From contig CAJJDO010000073.1 in NCBI GenBank assembly GCA_905183005.1, positions 248,001-312,000 of the forward strand: 64,000 bases of DNA, given 5' to 3'. Numbering within the stretch: position 1 is the first letter of the stretch; the number at the start of each line of letters is the position of its first letter. The translations under genes and the position numbers were made by a program. Shown piece by piece: positions 47,367-59,643 of this stretch. The notes beneath the pieces are model-generated. The model was not told where the DNA came from, searched no databases, and saw only the letters and a program-made list of their open reading frames with translations. Origin of the DNA: Paramecium pentaurelia. Lineage: Eukaryota > Ciliophora > Oligohymenophorea > Peniculida > Parameciidae.

Positions 47367-49279
47367 ATGATTATAGAAATTAAATAATTTTTAAATGGTG
47401 AAAATAATGATATTCCTAACAAAATTTATGAGATATCTCAAACTGAGGAAGGCTTCAAATTCTGGAAGAATGTTATTTTTAAATTGAGAAAATTGAACAA
47501 CTTATAAATTGAAAAAGTATATAATCTATTTGAAACATCCTATATTAAAAATTTCCCTGAGATTTCAACTGAAGAAAAACTAACTGAATATTTATAGTTG
47601 TGTAGATTATGTTCAAATTTCACTGAAGGTAAATACATAAAATTTGAAGAGATTTATAATAAATTACTATAATAATAAAAAGTGTTTATTTATGACAAAT
47701 TACTTGTATTAGGAGAATATTAATTTATTCATGAAAGACTTACAGAAGAATAAATTAGTTAGGTTAAATCATTATACTTAAAGAAATTTCTGAAATATAT
47801 TCTTCTTAATAAATTAGATGAATACATTAAATATTTATCACTTATAAAATAAAATTCATAATTATTGTTAAAATTAGCTCTAAATGCTAAAGTAAAATAA
47901 AACACAGAATCTATTTTATATGATATATCTAAATAAACAATTATACATAAAGATTTGTTTGATAGTTTAATACTTAATTGGAGTAATAAAAATTTTATTA
48001 AACATGCATCATATAAAACTTAATTATATTGTAGTAATTTAATTATTTTATTTATTAACGATGGATTTAATAATGATTTAATACATGATGGAATTTAAAA
48101 AAGATTAAATACATAGGCTAATATTCCAAGAAAATGTGGAATTTTAGTATGGAAAGCTTTTGTTAAATCATTAAATCTTGAAGTAGAAGATGGTTTTGAT
48201 GAATTAAATGATGATGAAGTAGATGAAGTATGGAATGAAAGAAAAAAAGAAGAAATTATTAAATAAGAAAATTAAACCTAAATTATATAGCCTACTTAAG
48301 AATTTCATGTAATTTAATATCATATTTATTTAAGGATTTTGAAATAGATAATGATGAAAATGAATAACCTCTTTTATTAAAAAATCTTTATGATTGTATT
48401 CTTGCATTAAGAAGTGAAGATTATATTAGAATAGATTAAGCTTTAAAACATCTTCCATATATCATTAGAAATAGCTTAGATTTACATATCCATGGATAAA
48501 CTTTATGTGACATTCTCATCTTAAATAGAGATTGGAAAAATAGTCAAGAAGAAATGAGAATTAAAGCTTTAGTTGCTTTATCTATTATGAGATCTTAAAT
48601 AACTGATCATTTAATTGAAGTATATTTTAGTGAAGAAATTTCAATAATGCAGAGAATCTATATATTGAAGATTATTAGAGAATCAGCCATTGAACTTTCA
48701 TCTAATCCAAATAAATATTAATTAGAAAATTACAACCATTTCGATAAATCTTAAAATGACTCTTTTTACTTTAAATAGATTAGTACTACATATAAAACTG
48801 AAGAACAATCTGTTATTAAAATTAGACCAGTTCCATAATCTAGAAGATGGGGACACACTAAAAGAGCTTATGAAGGACTTTAAATTGTTTCACCATATAT
48901 TAATCGTTTTCATTAATTAACAGAACATTTTTATTTCCCTTTATTGATTTATTCATAATCTAAACATAAATTATTATTGACTAGAGAACCATTATTAATG
49001 TTAAATTTCTTAGAAGTGCTTTTGAGGATGTTGGATTGTGGTTAGAATGCCTTACATATTTCAAAAATGGTTTCAGAGGCTTTCGACTTTTTGTTGATTT
49101 TTGATAAAAATAAAAATATTGAAATAATATTAATGAAGTTAAGAATAATACTGAAAATTACTATTCTTCTTAAAGGATAATTTGATGATAGATTAGAAAA
49201 GATATTATAATCATTAAAGTATGACGATCCTTAAGCTAAATAATTATATGATTTAATATTATAAAATTTAGGATTTTGA
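47367..49279 (+). CDS. TEL2: TEL2/TELO2 homologue, TTT complex (628 aa)
   Basis: Tel2 works with Tti1 and Tti2 as an HSP90 co-chaperone that stabilises PI3K-like kinases (TOR, ATM, ATR). The N-terminal half is an alpha-helical repeat. The C-terminal half has the family's characteristic region: RIKALVALSIMRSQITDHLI, ISIMQRIYILKIIRESAIEL, PVPQSRRWGHTKRAYEG, FHQLTEHFYFPLLIYSQS, and a final ISKMVSEAFDFLLIF. An acidic stretch (LNDDEVDEVW) precedes the single 26-nt intron (48309-48334, AAG acceptor). 629 codons include TGA. The protein is shorter than the human protein (837 aa), as expected for a protist. Its stop codon lies 25 bp from the stop of the convergent RING-like gene. Confidence 0.82.
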
Positions 49280-49304
49280 TTTTATTATAAAATTCAATTA
49301 AATT

Positions 49305-50554
49305 TCATTTATTTAAAGAATTATCACTTTATTTATCTAAACATTATGGACAATAAAAATATTTTTAATCTAAATCTTTTTGAATTATTGTAAAAAATGA
49401 ACAATGTTTATTACGACAATTTTTCAATTAATATTACTATTTTTGTTCTAAATTAACTCTAAGTGCATTTATCTAATTTATTAGCATTTTCTCTTTTAAA
49501 GTTTCAACTTATTTATCTTTCTTTTCAAATAATAATTATAATTTGATTTCTTTTTTACAATTACATCGATAAACATAACATACTTTTGATTAATTTTTTA
49601 ACAATTCTTTCAAACAATCTTAGCAATAAAAATGCTAACATTTTAATAAAAAATATTATATATTTATGTCATTTTTACAATATTCACATTTAACTTATTT
49701 AGTATGTGCTTTTGATTATAAATCATCTTAACAACTCTAATATTCAGTTAAAACTTATGAAGAATTAAATGAATCGAAAGTTTTATTACTTTTTTTTAAT
49801 TGACTCGTTTCATAAAAATTATTTTAAATATTATCATTAGGTTAGTAATTATGTTAATAAAATTATTAAGAATTATAAATTTTATTATTATTTTCTTCAT
49901 CTATAATGTTGTAATTCCAGTGCTATTTATTAGAAGTTTCTTGATAAAAAGGCTATGAATTATTAATGGATTTATTATTAAATGGCTAATTTGATATGTA
50001 AGATTATTAAAAATCAAGTGATTTATTAATTTAGATTTATTAGATACATTTGTTAGGAGATAATATAATAGTACTTTATTAAATTCTATTTTAAGGATAT
50101 TAATTATTTATTTGACTTTCCCTATAATTTAAATTTTGATTTTTTTAATCCAAAAAGCTTTGACTCTTGAAAATATTTGATTGTGAGTTGGGTTTAAAAT
50201 TTTGAGGTTTCTATTGGACTTATACAGAATAGAACACACTTTCCAAATTCTAATTCTCACTTTGATTTTAGTTAAAAAGCTAATTCTATTAATTTTTAAT
50301 TTTAGGGCTATATATACAAGGTGATTCAATTACCTTTAAGATTGAGGATTTTTCATATTTTAATTCTCTTAAACATCCGAATTTGTACTTTATAAATTTT
50401 CAGAATTGGATGGAGAATTATTTGATTAAATGAATTTATCGCCAATTTAAATTTGTGGTTGTTTTTATATTTCCTGATCTTCATTGTCTGAATCATTTTC
50501 TTTTGTTTCCTTACCTCTACAAAAATTGGTAATTTTTTAAAAAAATTCACTCAT
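49305..50554 (-). CDS. RING-like/IBR-like zinc-binding protein, putative E3 ligase (407 aa)
   Basis: The N-terminal 260 residues are low-complexity (Asn, Ser, Gln) with no structure that I recognise. The C-terminal 140 residues carry paired zinc ligands: VKCEYCKND, then CQHFYCQDCL, VYRCNCKKEI, then a helical spacer and NCRNKHC...YFYCPQCLDK. The first set fits a RING-type C-x2-C...C-x-H-x2-C-x2-C, and the last resembles an IBR-like cluster, suggesting a minimal RBR-type ubiquitin ligase. The spacing of the CNC pair is atypical, so E3 activity is inferred. One 26-nt intron (50308-50333) gives 408 codons. The gene starts 43 bp downstream of the stop of the ABC transporter on the same strand. Confidence 0.7.
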
Positions 50555-50597
50555 TTTATAATTTATTTTAAATAATATATAAATTAGAGCAAAATAT

Positions 50598-53500
50598 TCA
50601 TTCAACTTTAACTCCCAATTAATCATTTATTTCATTTTATTGCTTTGTAAAGAGGACAAAAATATTTTCAAGAGAACTAGAATTAATATTTTTAATAATT
50701 ACCTCTTTGAAATTGAAAACTCTTATATAATTTTTTACTATTTTAATTAATTAAGCAATTTAAAAGTAGAATGAAAACTTATAATTTTAATATTGATTGT
50801 TAAATAGTTTTTTCTTACCTCCTTAATTTAATTAATATTATTCAATTATTTTTTTAACATTTCCAATATCTCTTTATCTTCATATTATTCACTATGTAAT
50901 ATTGATATATAATATCCATCTGAATATTTTCTAAATATTAAATTTAAACATACTCCTTTAAATAATTTGGTTCTCCATAACATATAAATTATCCACCTAT
51001 CAAAATTCCAAGTGTATCACTTAAATTCTCAGCTTCTTCAATTGTATGAGTTGTTATGACAACAGAACAATTTCTTATTGATACATTTTATTTTAATGTT
51101 TTGAATAGAGTTCTCCTGGAAATAGGATCTACTCCTGTAGTAGGTTCATCAAAAAAAATTATGTCACTGCCTCCAATCAAAGCTAAAGCTACACAGAGTT
51201 TTCTTTTATTTCCTCCACTAAGTTATCCAGCTCTAGTATTTCGAAAATTATAAAGTTCTGCATTCTATAAATAATATGTAACTGCTTCTTATTGATTCTG
51301 ACCAGATAATCCTCTTAATTTACTAAAAACATGCAAATGTTCTTTCACAGTAAGATTCTCCCATATACAATCATATTATGGGCAAATTCCTACATGTAAT
51401 TAATCAGCATATTATATTTTTACCATTCCATATGTACTTTGACTAATATTAGTTAACACATTAATTAATGTAGATTTACCAGCTCCATTTGGTCCTATAA
51501 TTCCCATTATTTCTCCCTCTTTTAACCCAAAAGAAATATTATTCAAAGCAAATTGTTATTAATTTTAATATTTTTTAAATACCTATATAGCTTGTATAAT
51601 ATCATTGCTTCCATTTAAAACTTTTTACTATTCTTAATAAACATCATCTTCTAAATTGTTATCTGTAATATCTGGATTAAATTTAAAGTTCCTCTAAATT
51701 TTTCTCCTTTCAAGATAGTAAATAAGTAAAGAATATTAAAAGAATTAGTAAATGAGCATGATTACATACCAATAGCTTTCATAAGTAATTAAATGTAATC
51801 CTCCTAATTCAGCCTTAAGACCTTTGGTTAAATGAGGCATACAAGCATAAGCAAAATAATAATTGTAAAATGGATATGTAATCTATATAATTTAAATAAT
51901 TAATTACCATAAAAATAACCTAAAATGTATAAACTAAAATTTCAAAAAAGTAAATGGAATCTAAATGATATAAAAAATTTGTCAATCCCAATAAAACCAT
52001 TGGTAAACAAAAGCCATAAAAGAAAGAATAAAAAACAAAAAGCTTCATTGCTTTTGCTACATTATCAAACAAAAAGCTACACAAATAGATGCATGTAATA
52101 TAGCTTAATCCAAAACACAAATATATAAGGACTGTTTACCACCAAAAAGATGTAATAGCTTCTAAACTTAAAATTGCACCCATAATTAAAAAGAAAACTA
52201 TGATAATGGAGTACACAATAAAATCAAAAAGGAATGTACCCAACCAGTATCCAAATATCCTACAACCTGAACAAATCATAACCTCTTTTAATTAACATTC
52301 TTTTTCAAGTACAGGTAATGTTACATATAAAGTTGAATTAAATGTGAATCCTACAACTCCCACACAAGCAAGTATTGAAATTTTTAGAAATAATTAAGCC
52401 TCGTCATTCCTTGATAATCTTCCTGAAAATTAAACAAATTTAGCCACCAATAACCCCAATAAAATAGTAAGTAGAGGCATGAAAAAGGCTAAGATATTTG
52501 TATTTGTTCTAATAGTCGTATAGAATCTACGTTGGAACATTGCTAAACATTGATTCCATAAACTATATATGGGTTTATCTCTAACACTCATTGGTACATT
52601 TTCAATGAATTGTTAATAACCTTCGTCAGTATTCTCTATAATTTATAAACTCATAGATTTTCTGGTATTTGATTGGCTTAATTCTAATTGTTCATGTTCT
52701 CCAATTTTCACAAAAGCTTCTTCTAAAGTATTTAATCTCAAATCAATTTCTATTCCTTAATTCTCTAATTTTTCACATATAGTTTCCAGTTTATCCTAGT
52801 GCTCAAAAGATATCTAAAAAGTCAATTAAGACTTATGACATTATTCAGGTATAATCTTGCCTTTAGTAAGAATCTCAGAAACATCTTAATATTTAATTGA
52901 TTCCTTTCTTAAATTTAAAGTATAACCTTCTCCAAAAGTTTTCTTAATGAAATCACAAGATCCTTCTGCTAATAATTCTCCTCTCTACATGATTCCTATC
53001 CTATCTGCTAATATTTCAGCTTCATCTAAATGATGTGTAGTTAAAATGATAGTTCTCTCTTCTTATTTAATCTTCTATAATATATTCCAAATTTATCTTC
53101 TTGAGAAAGCATCCATTCCAGATGTTGGCTCATCCAAAAATATGATTTTAGAATTCCCTATTAAAGATATGGCCAAACTTAATTTCCTTTAACTTCCTTT
53201 TGATAAAGTCTGTACTATTTAATTCATTTCATTTTTCAATTCTGTTTTTTCTAGAATATCATCAATCTCACTCTTATTTGATTACTTAATCTCAGCAAAG
53301 AAATTTAAATGCTCTCTTTCTATACAAAATTTATAATATACCTAACTGTTAAGTATTCATATAAACAATCCTATTGAGTACATAACCCTATGTGTTTTCT
53401 TATATCTTTCAATTAAGTATCAAAATTCATGTCATACATCTAAATCTTGCCTTTGCTTTTATTTATTAATCCAGTCAACATAGAAATTGTTGTAGTTTTG

Positions 53501-54689
53501 CCAGCACCATTATGTCCAAGTAGACAAAAGATTTATTTTTCGTAGAGTCTGAGTGTGAGATTGTTGACTACTTTTTTATTGTTAAAAGACTTAGTAAGAT
53601 TGTCTACATAAATAGAAGGTTCTAAATGTTCTCTGATATTCTCATAATAATGAGCTGAAGTAGCATCTTTTTATCTTTCAGACAAGAGACATTCTCCATT
53701 TTTTACATTTTCTTTATAATTTATTCCTAATAGAAATAATGGATGCTGAGATATTCCATATTCATTTGGTATTACTTAATCGAAGTAAAGAGCTAAGAAT
53801 AAATACAAGAATAATGTAACTATTAATTGATAACCTGAGGCTTGTAAATCGTAGGTTTCATTAATAAGAATTACTGGAAAAATATTCATTGGTTATTTCA
53901 AAATAGGGTCAAACCAAGCTACACTAGCACCTACTCTATTAACTCCTACTTATAAAGCTGTTATGTATTCAAAGCCTATATTACATTGTGGACTCATTAG
54001 TCCTACCAAAATATAGAATAAAATAGACCTATAATAATATTATAAATTATACGTAGCTGCTTATTCTATAAAAGTTAAGAATATAAAAAAACTGAATCCA
54101 ACACAAAAAAAAGTAGCCACTTCACCTGCAATTCTTGACTCATTCATTACAGAAGCAAATAAAAAGGATTAATTAATTGACTATATTATAATTTAGATTT
54201 ACAGCATATCCATAAACTATATATGGCCACATTAATTGAGTAAATGAGTTTATGTAATAAAAATCCCAGTCTAATTAGATTAATGAGTTGAAAATAATTT
54301 GAAATAAGAAGAAGGCAATCAGAGCTAATGTCATTCTCAAATATCCAGTTAAGAGCCATCCAATTTTATATGCTGATTAATTTAATCCCATGATCTATAG
54401 AATATTTACTCTAGTTTACTCCTTGCAATTCTTTGTATTTCTTACTCTTCTCCTCCACTAAATGGACCATAATAGATCTTGCAGTTGGCAAAACAGCAAA
54501 ACTATACAAAAGAGGAAGGATTTAATTTAATGCACTTAATTGTTCTATATTCTACATAATTACAATACCCTTCAGAGACAACATACAAGCCACAAATACT
54601 GGAATAACTATGTCTTAATAAAGTTCACCATTTCTGAAACTGATTTTGAAATTCTTAATGATCATAGCCTTAATCTATTTACTACTCAT
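50598..54689 (-). CDS. Full-size ABCA-type ABC transporter (1314 aa)
   Basis: Order: first membrane domain (starting IKAMIIKNFKISFRNGE, then IMGLNQSAYKIGWLLTGYL), first nucleotide-binding domain (Walker A LLGHNGAGKTTT, signature LSKGSQRKLSLA, Walker B IIFLDEPTSGMD, switch TTHHLDEAE), second membrane domain, second nucleotide-binding domain (GIIGPNGAGKST, LSGGNKRKLCVA, IIFFDEPTTGVD, TTHTIEEAE), and the ABCA-type end FSISKSSLENIFVLF. ABCA proteins move lipids across membranes; the substrate here is unknown. The first signature has Lys where LSGG has the second-position Gly, which may weaken that ATP site; the second is canonical. Seven exons are inferred, with introns 50677-50702, 50931-50953, 51883-51907, 53316-53341, 54181-54202 and 54395-54419; the total is 1315 codons. 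Shorter than animal ABCA (about 2200 aa) because the large extracellular loops are small. Confidence 0.92.
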
Positions 54690-54929
54690 TTATTTTTATT
54701 AATTATTTTAACGAATAATATGAAAACAGCTCTTTCTAGTATTTCCTCCATCTCAAATAATTGCAGAGCAATATGTAAATCTGAATAATCGATTACTCCT
54801 CTTAGAGTACCTTATAAGTATATATCATTTCTTATTTTTAAGTGGTGGTTCTCAATAAAATTGTCTATCCAAAAAAACCTATCATTGTGGTAATCTAATA
54901 GAATCTGTCCTAACAGAATATAAATAATT

Positions 54930-55344
54930 ATGTTCATGGGTTATTCGTCAAATTACTCAGAAATTAGATTAAAATTAAACAATCTCTAACATCAATACAT
55001 AATTATTCTAATTTGAAAGATCTCTCTCTAAAAAATTGGATAGTTATGCATAAGAAATATCAGTACTTAAAATGATTCATTCAGAAAATTAAACCACAAT
55101 TAAATAATTGAATATCACAAATGAGGATCTCAAAGAAAAATTGCAATAAGTTTCTAATAGTGTTACCGACCCCCTTTCAACATATATTCCCTTAAAAAAA
55201 AAACCAAATTATTCTATAGAATTAATAACAAAATAACCATTAAGAAATAAAAGCTATTCATTATAAGATCCAGGTCATGATAAAGAAAATATTAATACAA
55301 TTTTGACCAAAAAGGTTTCACTTAAACCTAAATTTAAAATTTGA
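54930..55344 (+). CDS. Small coiled-coil protein of unknown function (126-128 aa)
   Basis: A 28-nt GTTATT..TAG intron (54940-54967) joins a tiny first exon to one long exon: DQNQTISNINTQLFQFERSL, then KLDSYAQEISVLKMIHSENQ and LNITNEDLKEKLQQV, a clear heptad pattern, then a basic Ser/Pro/Lys tail ending KKVSLKPKFKI. ATG is available at 54930 or, in frame, at 54936. No membrane segment. It is divergent from the ABCA gene, with 240 bp between the starts. Family not recognised; a structural or cytoskeletal adaptor is possible. Confidence 0.6.
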
Positions 55345-55509
55345 TTTTATTATTTCCACTATTTTTATTTATTTTTATATTCTTTAAAAGTTAAACATTA
55401 TCAATCTACCAATTATTTAATATATATTGATAAATCTATCAAAAATATAGCCTTTTTAATTATGAATCATAATTGTGAAATAATTAAATGATTTATATAT
55501 TTATATATG

Positions 55510-56642
55510 TCAATTAAATGTCTTCCTAACATCTTCAACTTCTTTAAGAAAGACATTCAATGATTTCTCCCAATTACCAAATTTTTTATTAATAATCTCA
55601 ATTTTATCCATAGTCAAAACTCTTGGAACTACATAAGAAATTGTAATTGTTTATTTTACCTATTATTATTAATCTATAATATTACTTAATTAATTCTTCC
55701 TTTGACCAACCCTTTACTGATTGTTCTCATTACTAATCTTTCGATATCACTTAAGGGTAACTCTGATACTTAAGCCAATTCTTCAAAAGTACAAACTCTA
55801 TTATTTTTAGGCAAAGAAAATGCTAATTCAAGAAATGCCATTATTCTAATTTTTTCATTTAATATTTGGAAATTTGGAATTACTCCTTTTCTCTCCTCAT
55901 TCCATTAAAAGCTATTTAATTCTCTCACACTTCCCCTATTGAAGATATCTAATAATTGATAGACCCAATTATATTGAGCACTTTCCTTTAAGCTAACTAA
56001 TACTGGTTGTTGTAATAATTCACTAAAATTATAGATATTTGGTGAAATCAAAACTGCAAGTGCCATTTCATAGGAGAGTTGTACCTTTTGCTCTTGTAAC
56101 ATATCCTAATCGTTAGTGTATGCTAAATATTATAAGGCATTCACATAGAATTCTTCATATACATTTTTGATTTTGTAGAAATTATATGCCAAATAATATA
56201 ACATTGAATAAACAAGTGGATCAACTTCTTATATTTTTTCACTTGCTTGTTTATATTATTTTAATAATTCATCCACTTCCTATAATTTCCCCAACTATAA
56301 CTTGAAAAAGGCTATCAAAATATCTATGACTAATTGAGGTTGTTCATCTAATTTAAATTATTTGAGGAAATCAATTCTGCTCTAAAAATCTCCATATTAT
56401 TCTGCAGCTTTAATTAGAAAACGCACTAATTTCATTTCATCAATCTCTTGATAAAATTTCTTAACAAATCCTTCAAAAAGATCTTTCAAATGTGTTCCTT
56501 GATTGACTTAAGGATCTTTAATATAGATCAATAATTAATCGCTTAGTTATTTCCACAATTTTGATTCATGATAAACTCTCATACTATCAATGATTGTTAA
56601 GAGATGTGGAAATGTACTTTAGTGTTAATTCAAAATACTCAT
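55510..56642 (-). CDS. RPN9: 26S proteasome lid subunit RPN9/PSMD13 (368 aa)
   Basis: RPN9 is a PCI-domain structural subunit of the proteasome regulatory particle lid. The sequence is alpha-helical throughout, with MALAVLISPNIYNFSELL and SLKESAQYNWVYQLLDIFN corresponding to the pre-PCI helices, and the winged-helix part RVCTFEELAQVSELPLSDIE then RLVMRTMSKGLVKGRINQV and TISYVVPRVLTMDKI, a close match to the family end. One 26-nt intron (55660-55685) gives 369 codons including TGA, close to the usual length (about 380). The start ATG lies 37 bp from the stop of the upstream gene. Confidence 0.9.
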
Positions 56643-56679
56643 TTTATTTTAATTTATTTAATAATATTTGAAAATAAAA

Positions 56680-58944
56680 TCAGATTGGGATAGCTAAATT
56701 TTTTTATACTTATTATATATTATGTAATATTGTTGCTTGATGAGAATTCGAATATAATCTTATTATAAATTGAAGACCTTCTTTACATTCCTTTAAGGCA
56801 GCACTTTTTGCAATAGCACCAAGCACATCCCATAATTTAATAACAACATCTGAATTCATAGTATTATGCATTTTAGTTAATAATTCGATTAATAAATCAA
56901 TATTTCTAATTTAGCATACTTACTTTGTATATAATAAATAGAATTAACCAGGACACTTAAATTAAAGTAAGTTTGTAATTGATTTAAGTACATATTTAGG
57001 ATTAAACAAACTAGGGAACAATATTAGGTTGATACAATCACAATCTAGAATTAGTTTTGATAAATAGATGTCTACATCTGTTTCACCTTAAATTGATTAC
57101 ATTAAACCAATTAATTCTTCAACATCATTATAATAAAAGCATTAAATAATCCTAATAATAAGAGACAATTTTGTATTCTGCTTATTATGTATCTAATTTA
57201 ATTGTTTTTTTAATATATTATTGATTACTTGATTCTCAATCAATCTATTATTATATTCTGAAACATATTAATCATGATATATCTATTACTGATTCCATAA
57301 TTTTGATTGAGGTATTTATTTAATACTGTATTAATTAATTTAAACTATCTAATTAATTAAATTCTTAACAAATTAATTTTATTATTCAGTAAGTTGTCTT
57401 TTAATAGATCCCCATTCTTTTAATTTATTGATATTGAATACATTTTTGATCTACAAAATTGAAACAGTTAGTTTTAGAAATAATTACATTACATTAATTA
57501 AATATTAATCCTGATCACTAATTTTAAAATTTGGAAGTAAAGTGATAATTTCATAATACAAATCTAAGATAATATTATTATCATTATTCATGCAATTCTA
57601 TATAAAATTAGTAATGATGTGATTGTTATTTTATGATTTAAAAATAAAATCATTAAAGCCAGGAATTGTCTTTATAATTGGAATTAGTTAAAAATGTTAG
57701 TAAGGCATTTAATTATTTTCTTGTGCTGTTAGAATTTAAGCAAATCTATAATCTTCATTAACACAACCTAGATCCCAGACAGTGCATAAATTACTAATCA
57801 TTCTTTATAAATATTGGTTGCTATCATTAAAAGGAGATTAGCTTGGACTTTAAATTTTTATTGGTGATGCTTTTGGTTATGCAATTTTATTTGCATGAGT
57901 TTCTTCTTCTATTGATGAATTCATCCATTTCTTAATTAATTTTTATTCTAGATCTGCTATAATTTAATCTTTCTATTGTAATTATTAAGTTAAATTAGTA
58001 ATCACTTATTTATTTTTGGCTTCATGTTAGAATAAATCAAAATTTTCAGTTGCTTTTTATTTTAATTATTAAATCTATTTTTCCAATTCTTTTTATTTGA
58101 TTGTGAATTATTGTAATTTTAAATTTACCAATTCATTTATTCTATTTTCAGCTGATTATGTTATCTCTGAAGCCATTTTATGAAATTTAGATTATTATTA
58201 TTATTAAGTATTTGAGATATCCTATTCATGTGAGATAGATTAATTATGAGGAGTATTATGATTTACAGTAGGTGCATCTTAAATGTCTCTGAGAGCAGTC
58301 AGCAACAATCCTAACAATCCTAAATGACGTGTATGAATTTATAGTTTATTCAATGATAAAAGTTATCCATCTTCAGAAATCAAATCTTTTATTAGGGTTT
58401 TCAATTTGATATTCAACTTTTCATTTAAATGATGATCCTCAATTATTTCAGGATACTCATCAAATAATGCTTTAATAAAATAAGTTACAGGCACTTTATC
58501 CCAAGAATCACAAATTAATTTAGTATTTGTATTTCTTGAACTATTAGTATGCATATGTTCATGTAGGAAGTGTTTTTTAAGAAATAAATTCACTTCTTTA
58601 TTAGTGATAATATAATCTATATATTATGCATCTTAAAACATTGATTGAGATCGATGAGTAATTAGAATGCTCTCTTAAGTATATATTAAAATTATTACTA
58701 TTAATTGGAGATTATGTTGATTAAGCACTTGGTGATCTCATATCTGATTAATTAGTTTGCACTTATAATGGTTTAGATTCTTTTCGACGAAGAACTTCAG
58801 GGTATTTGAATTTGCTATCATTTTCTTTTGTACTTAAGGGACTTCGCTATTGAGTGTGATGCTATGTTTTGCCTTTGAGAATACTATTATCTGAATGCTC
58901 TATTATTGTTATTCATCATTACTTCTTTGAAATGCTTTGTTCAT
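56680..58944 (-). CDS. Coiled-coil and helical-repeat protein of unknown family (738 aa)
   Basis: Three parts are visible: a disordered Ser/Gln/Pro-rich N-terminus (about 1-95); a middle helical region (VNLFLKKHFLHEHMH, KVPVTYFIKALFDEYPE) followed by a Gln/Lys/Glu coiled coil (about 230-330); and a C-terminal all-helical part that looks like HEAT or armadillo repeats (LIIRIIQCFYYND, DVVIKLWDVLGAIAKSAA). Introns 58674-58698 (25) and 58862-58884 (23) give 739 codons. A possible 18-nt intron (56906-56923) is not needed to keep the frame. The pattern would suit a basal-body or ciliary structural protein, but that is a guess; no family recognised. Confidence 0.7.
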
Positions 58945-59262
58945 AACTAACTGTTAAAATAATTAAAATGAAAATTATATGAAATTACCAATTCCAAATC
59001 TACACACTTCATTCTATTTGACTCTAAATCTAATATTAATTATATCAATCTATAAAAATGAATTTGAAATAACATCAAATAGTTAAACTCAAAAATTGTA
59101 TCGTAACTTAAATTTAGAAGATTTTATTGAGTATAATTATATTTGAAATTATTATAAATATTGCCAAACTAGAAGGAGTTGTTAATAATTTATAAAATTA
59201 GATTTTCAATTCTGAATAGTAAATCATAAATATTAAATTTATTTATATTTATTATAATTCTC
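58945..59262. other. Intergenic region between divergent genes
   Basis: Space between the start of the 738-aa protein gene (minus strand) and the start of the channel gene (plus strand). No coding frame or defined motif seen. Confidence 0.6.
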
Positions 59263-59603
59263 ATGCTGAGAAATGAAGTTTAATCTGATATGAGGGATTC
59301 AGAGTTGGATGATTAGTTTGGAATATAAAAAAAAAATGATTTAAATAGTCCAAACATTACCCCCATTCTAAATTAATAGCAAGGAGAAATCAGAAATATT
59401 TAATTGATAAATCAAGAATCTAAAAAACCTGATGGAGATCAAGCTAGTTCTTATTCTATTGGATAAAATTAATCAATATATTTTGAGAATATGGCTCATG
59501 AGTCATAAATCTTAGAAAATGAACTAACTAACAAATCTAATCAATTAGAATTTAATGATTGTTATGATTTAATTCAATAATTTCAAAATTCATCATCTGA
59601 AAA

Positions 59604-59643
<40 letters not shown>

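Noticed and set aside
54686..54937. Minus-strand ORF of 83 aa (starting MNIIIYILLGQ) overlapping the ABCA start by ATGA
   Set aside because: It lies antisense in the 240-bp gap between two divergent genes, would overlap both starts, and has no homologous pattern; under a one-stop code such a frame is expected by chance.
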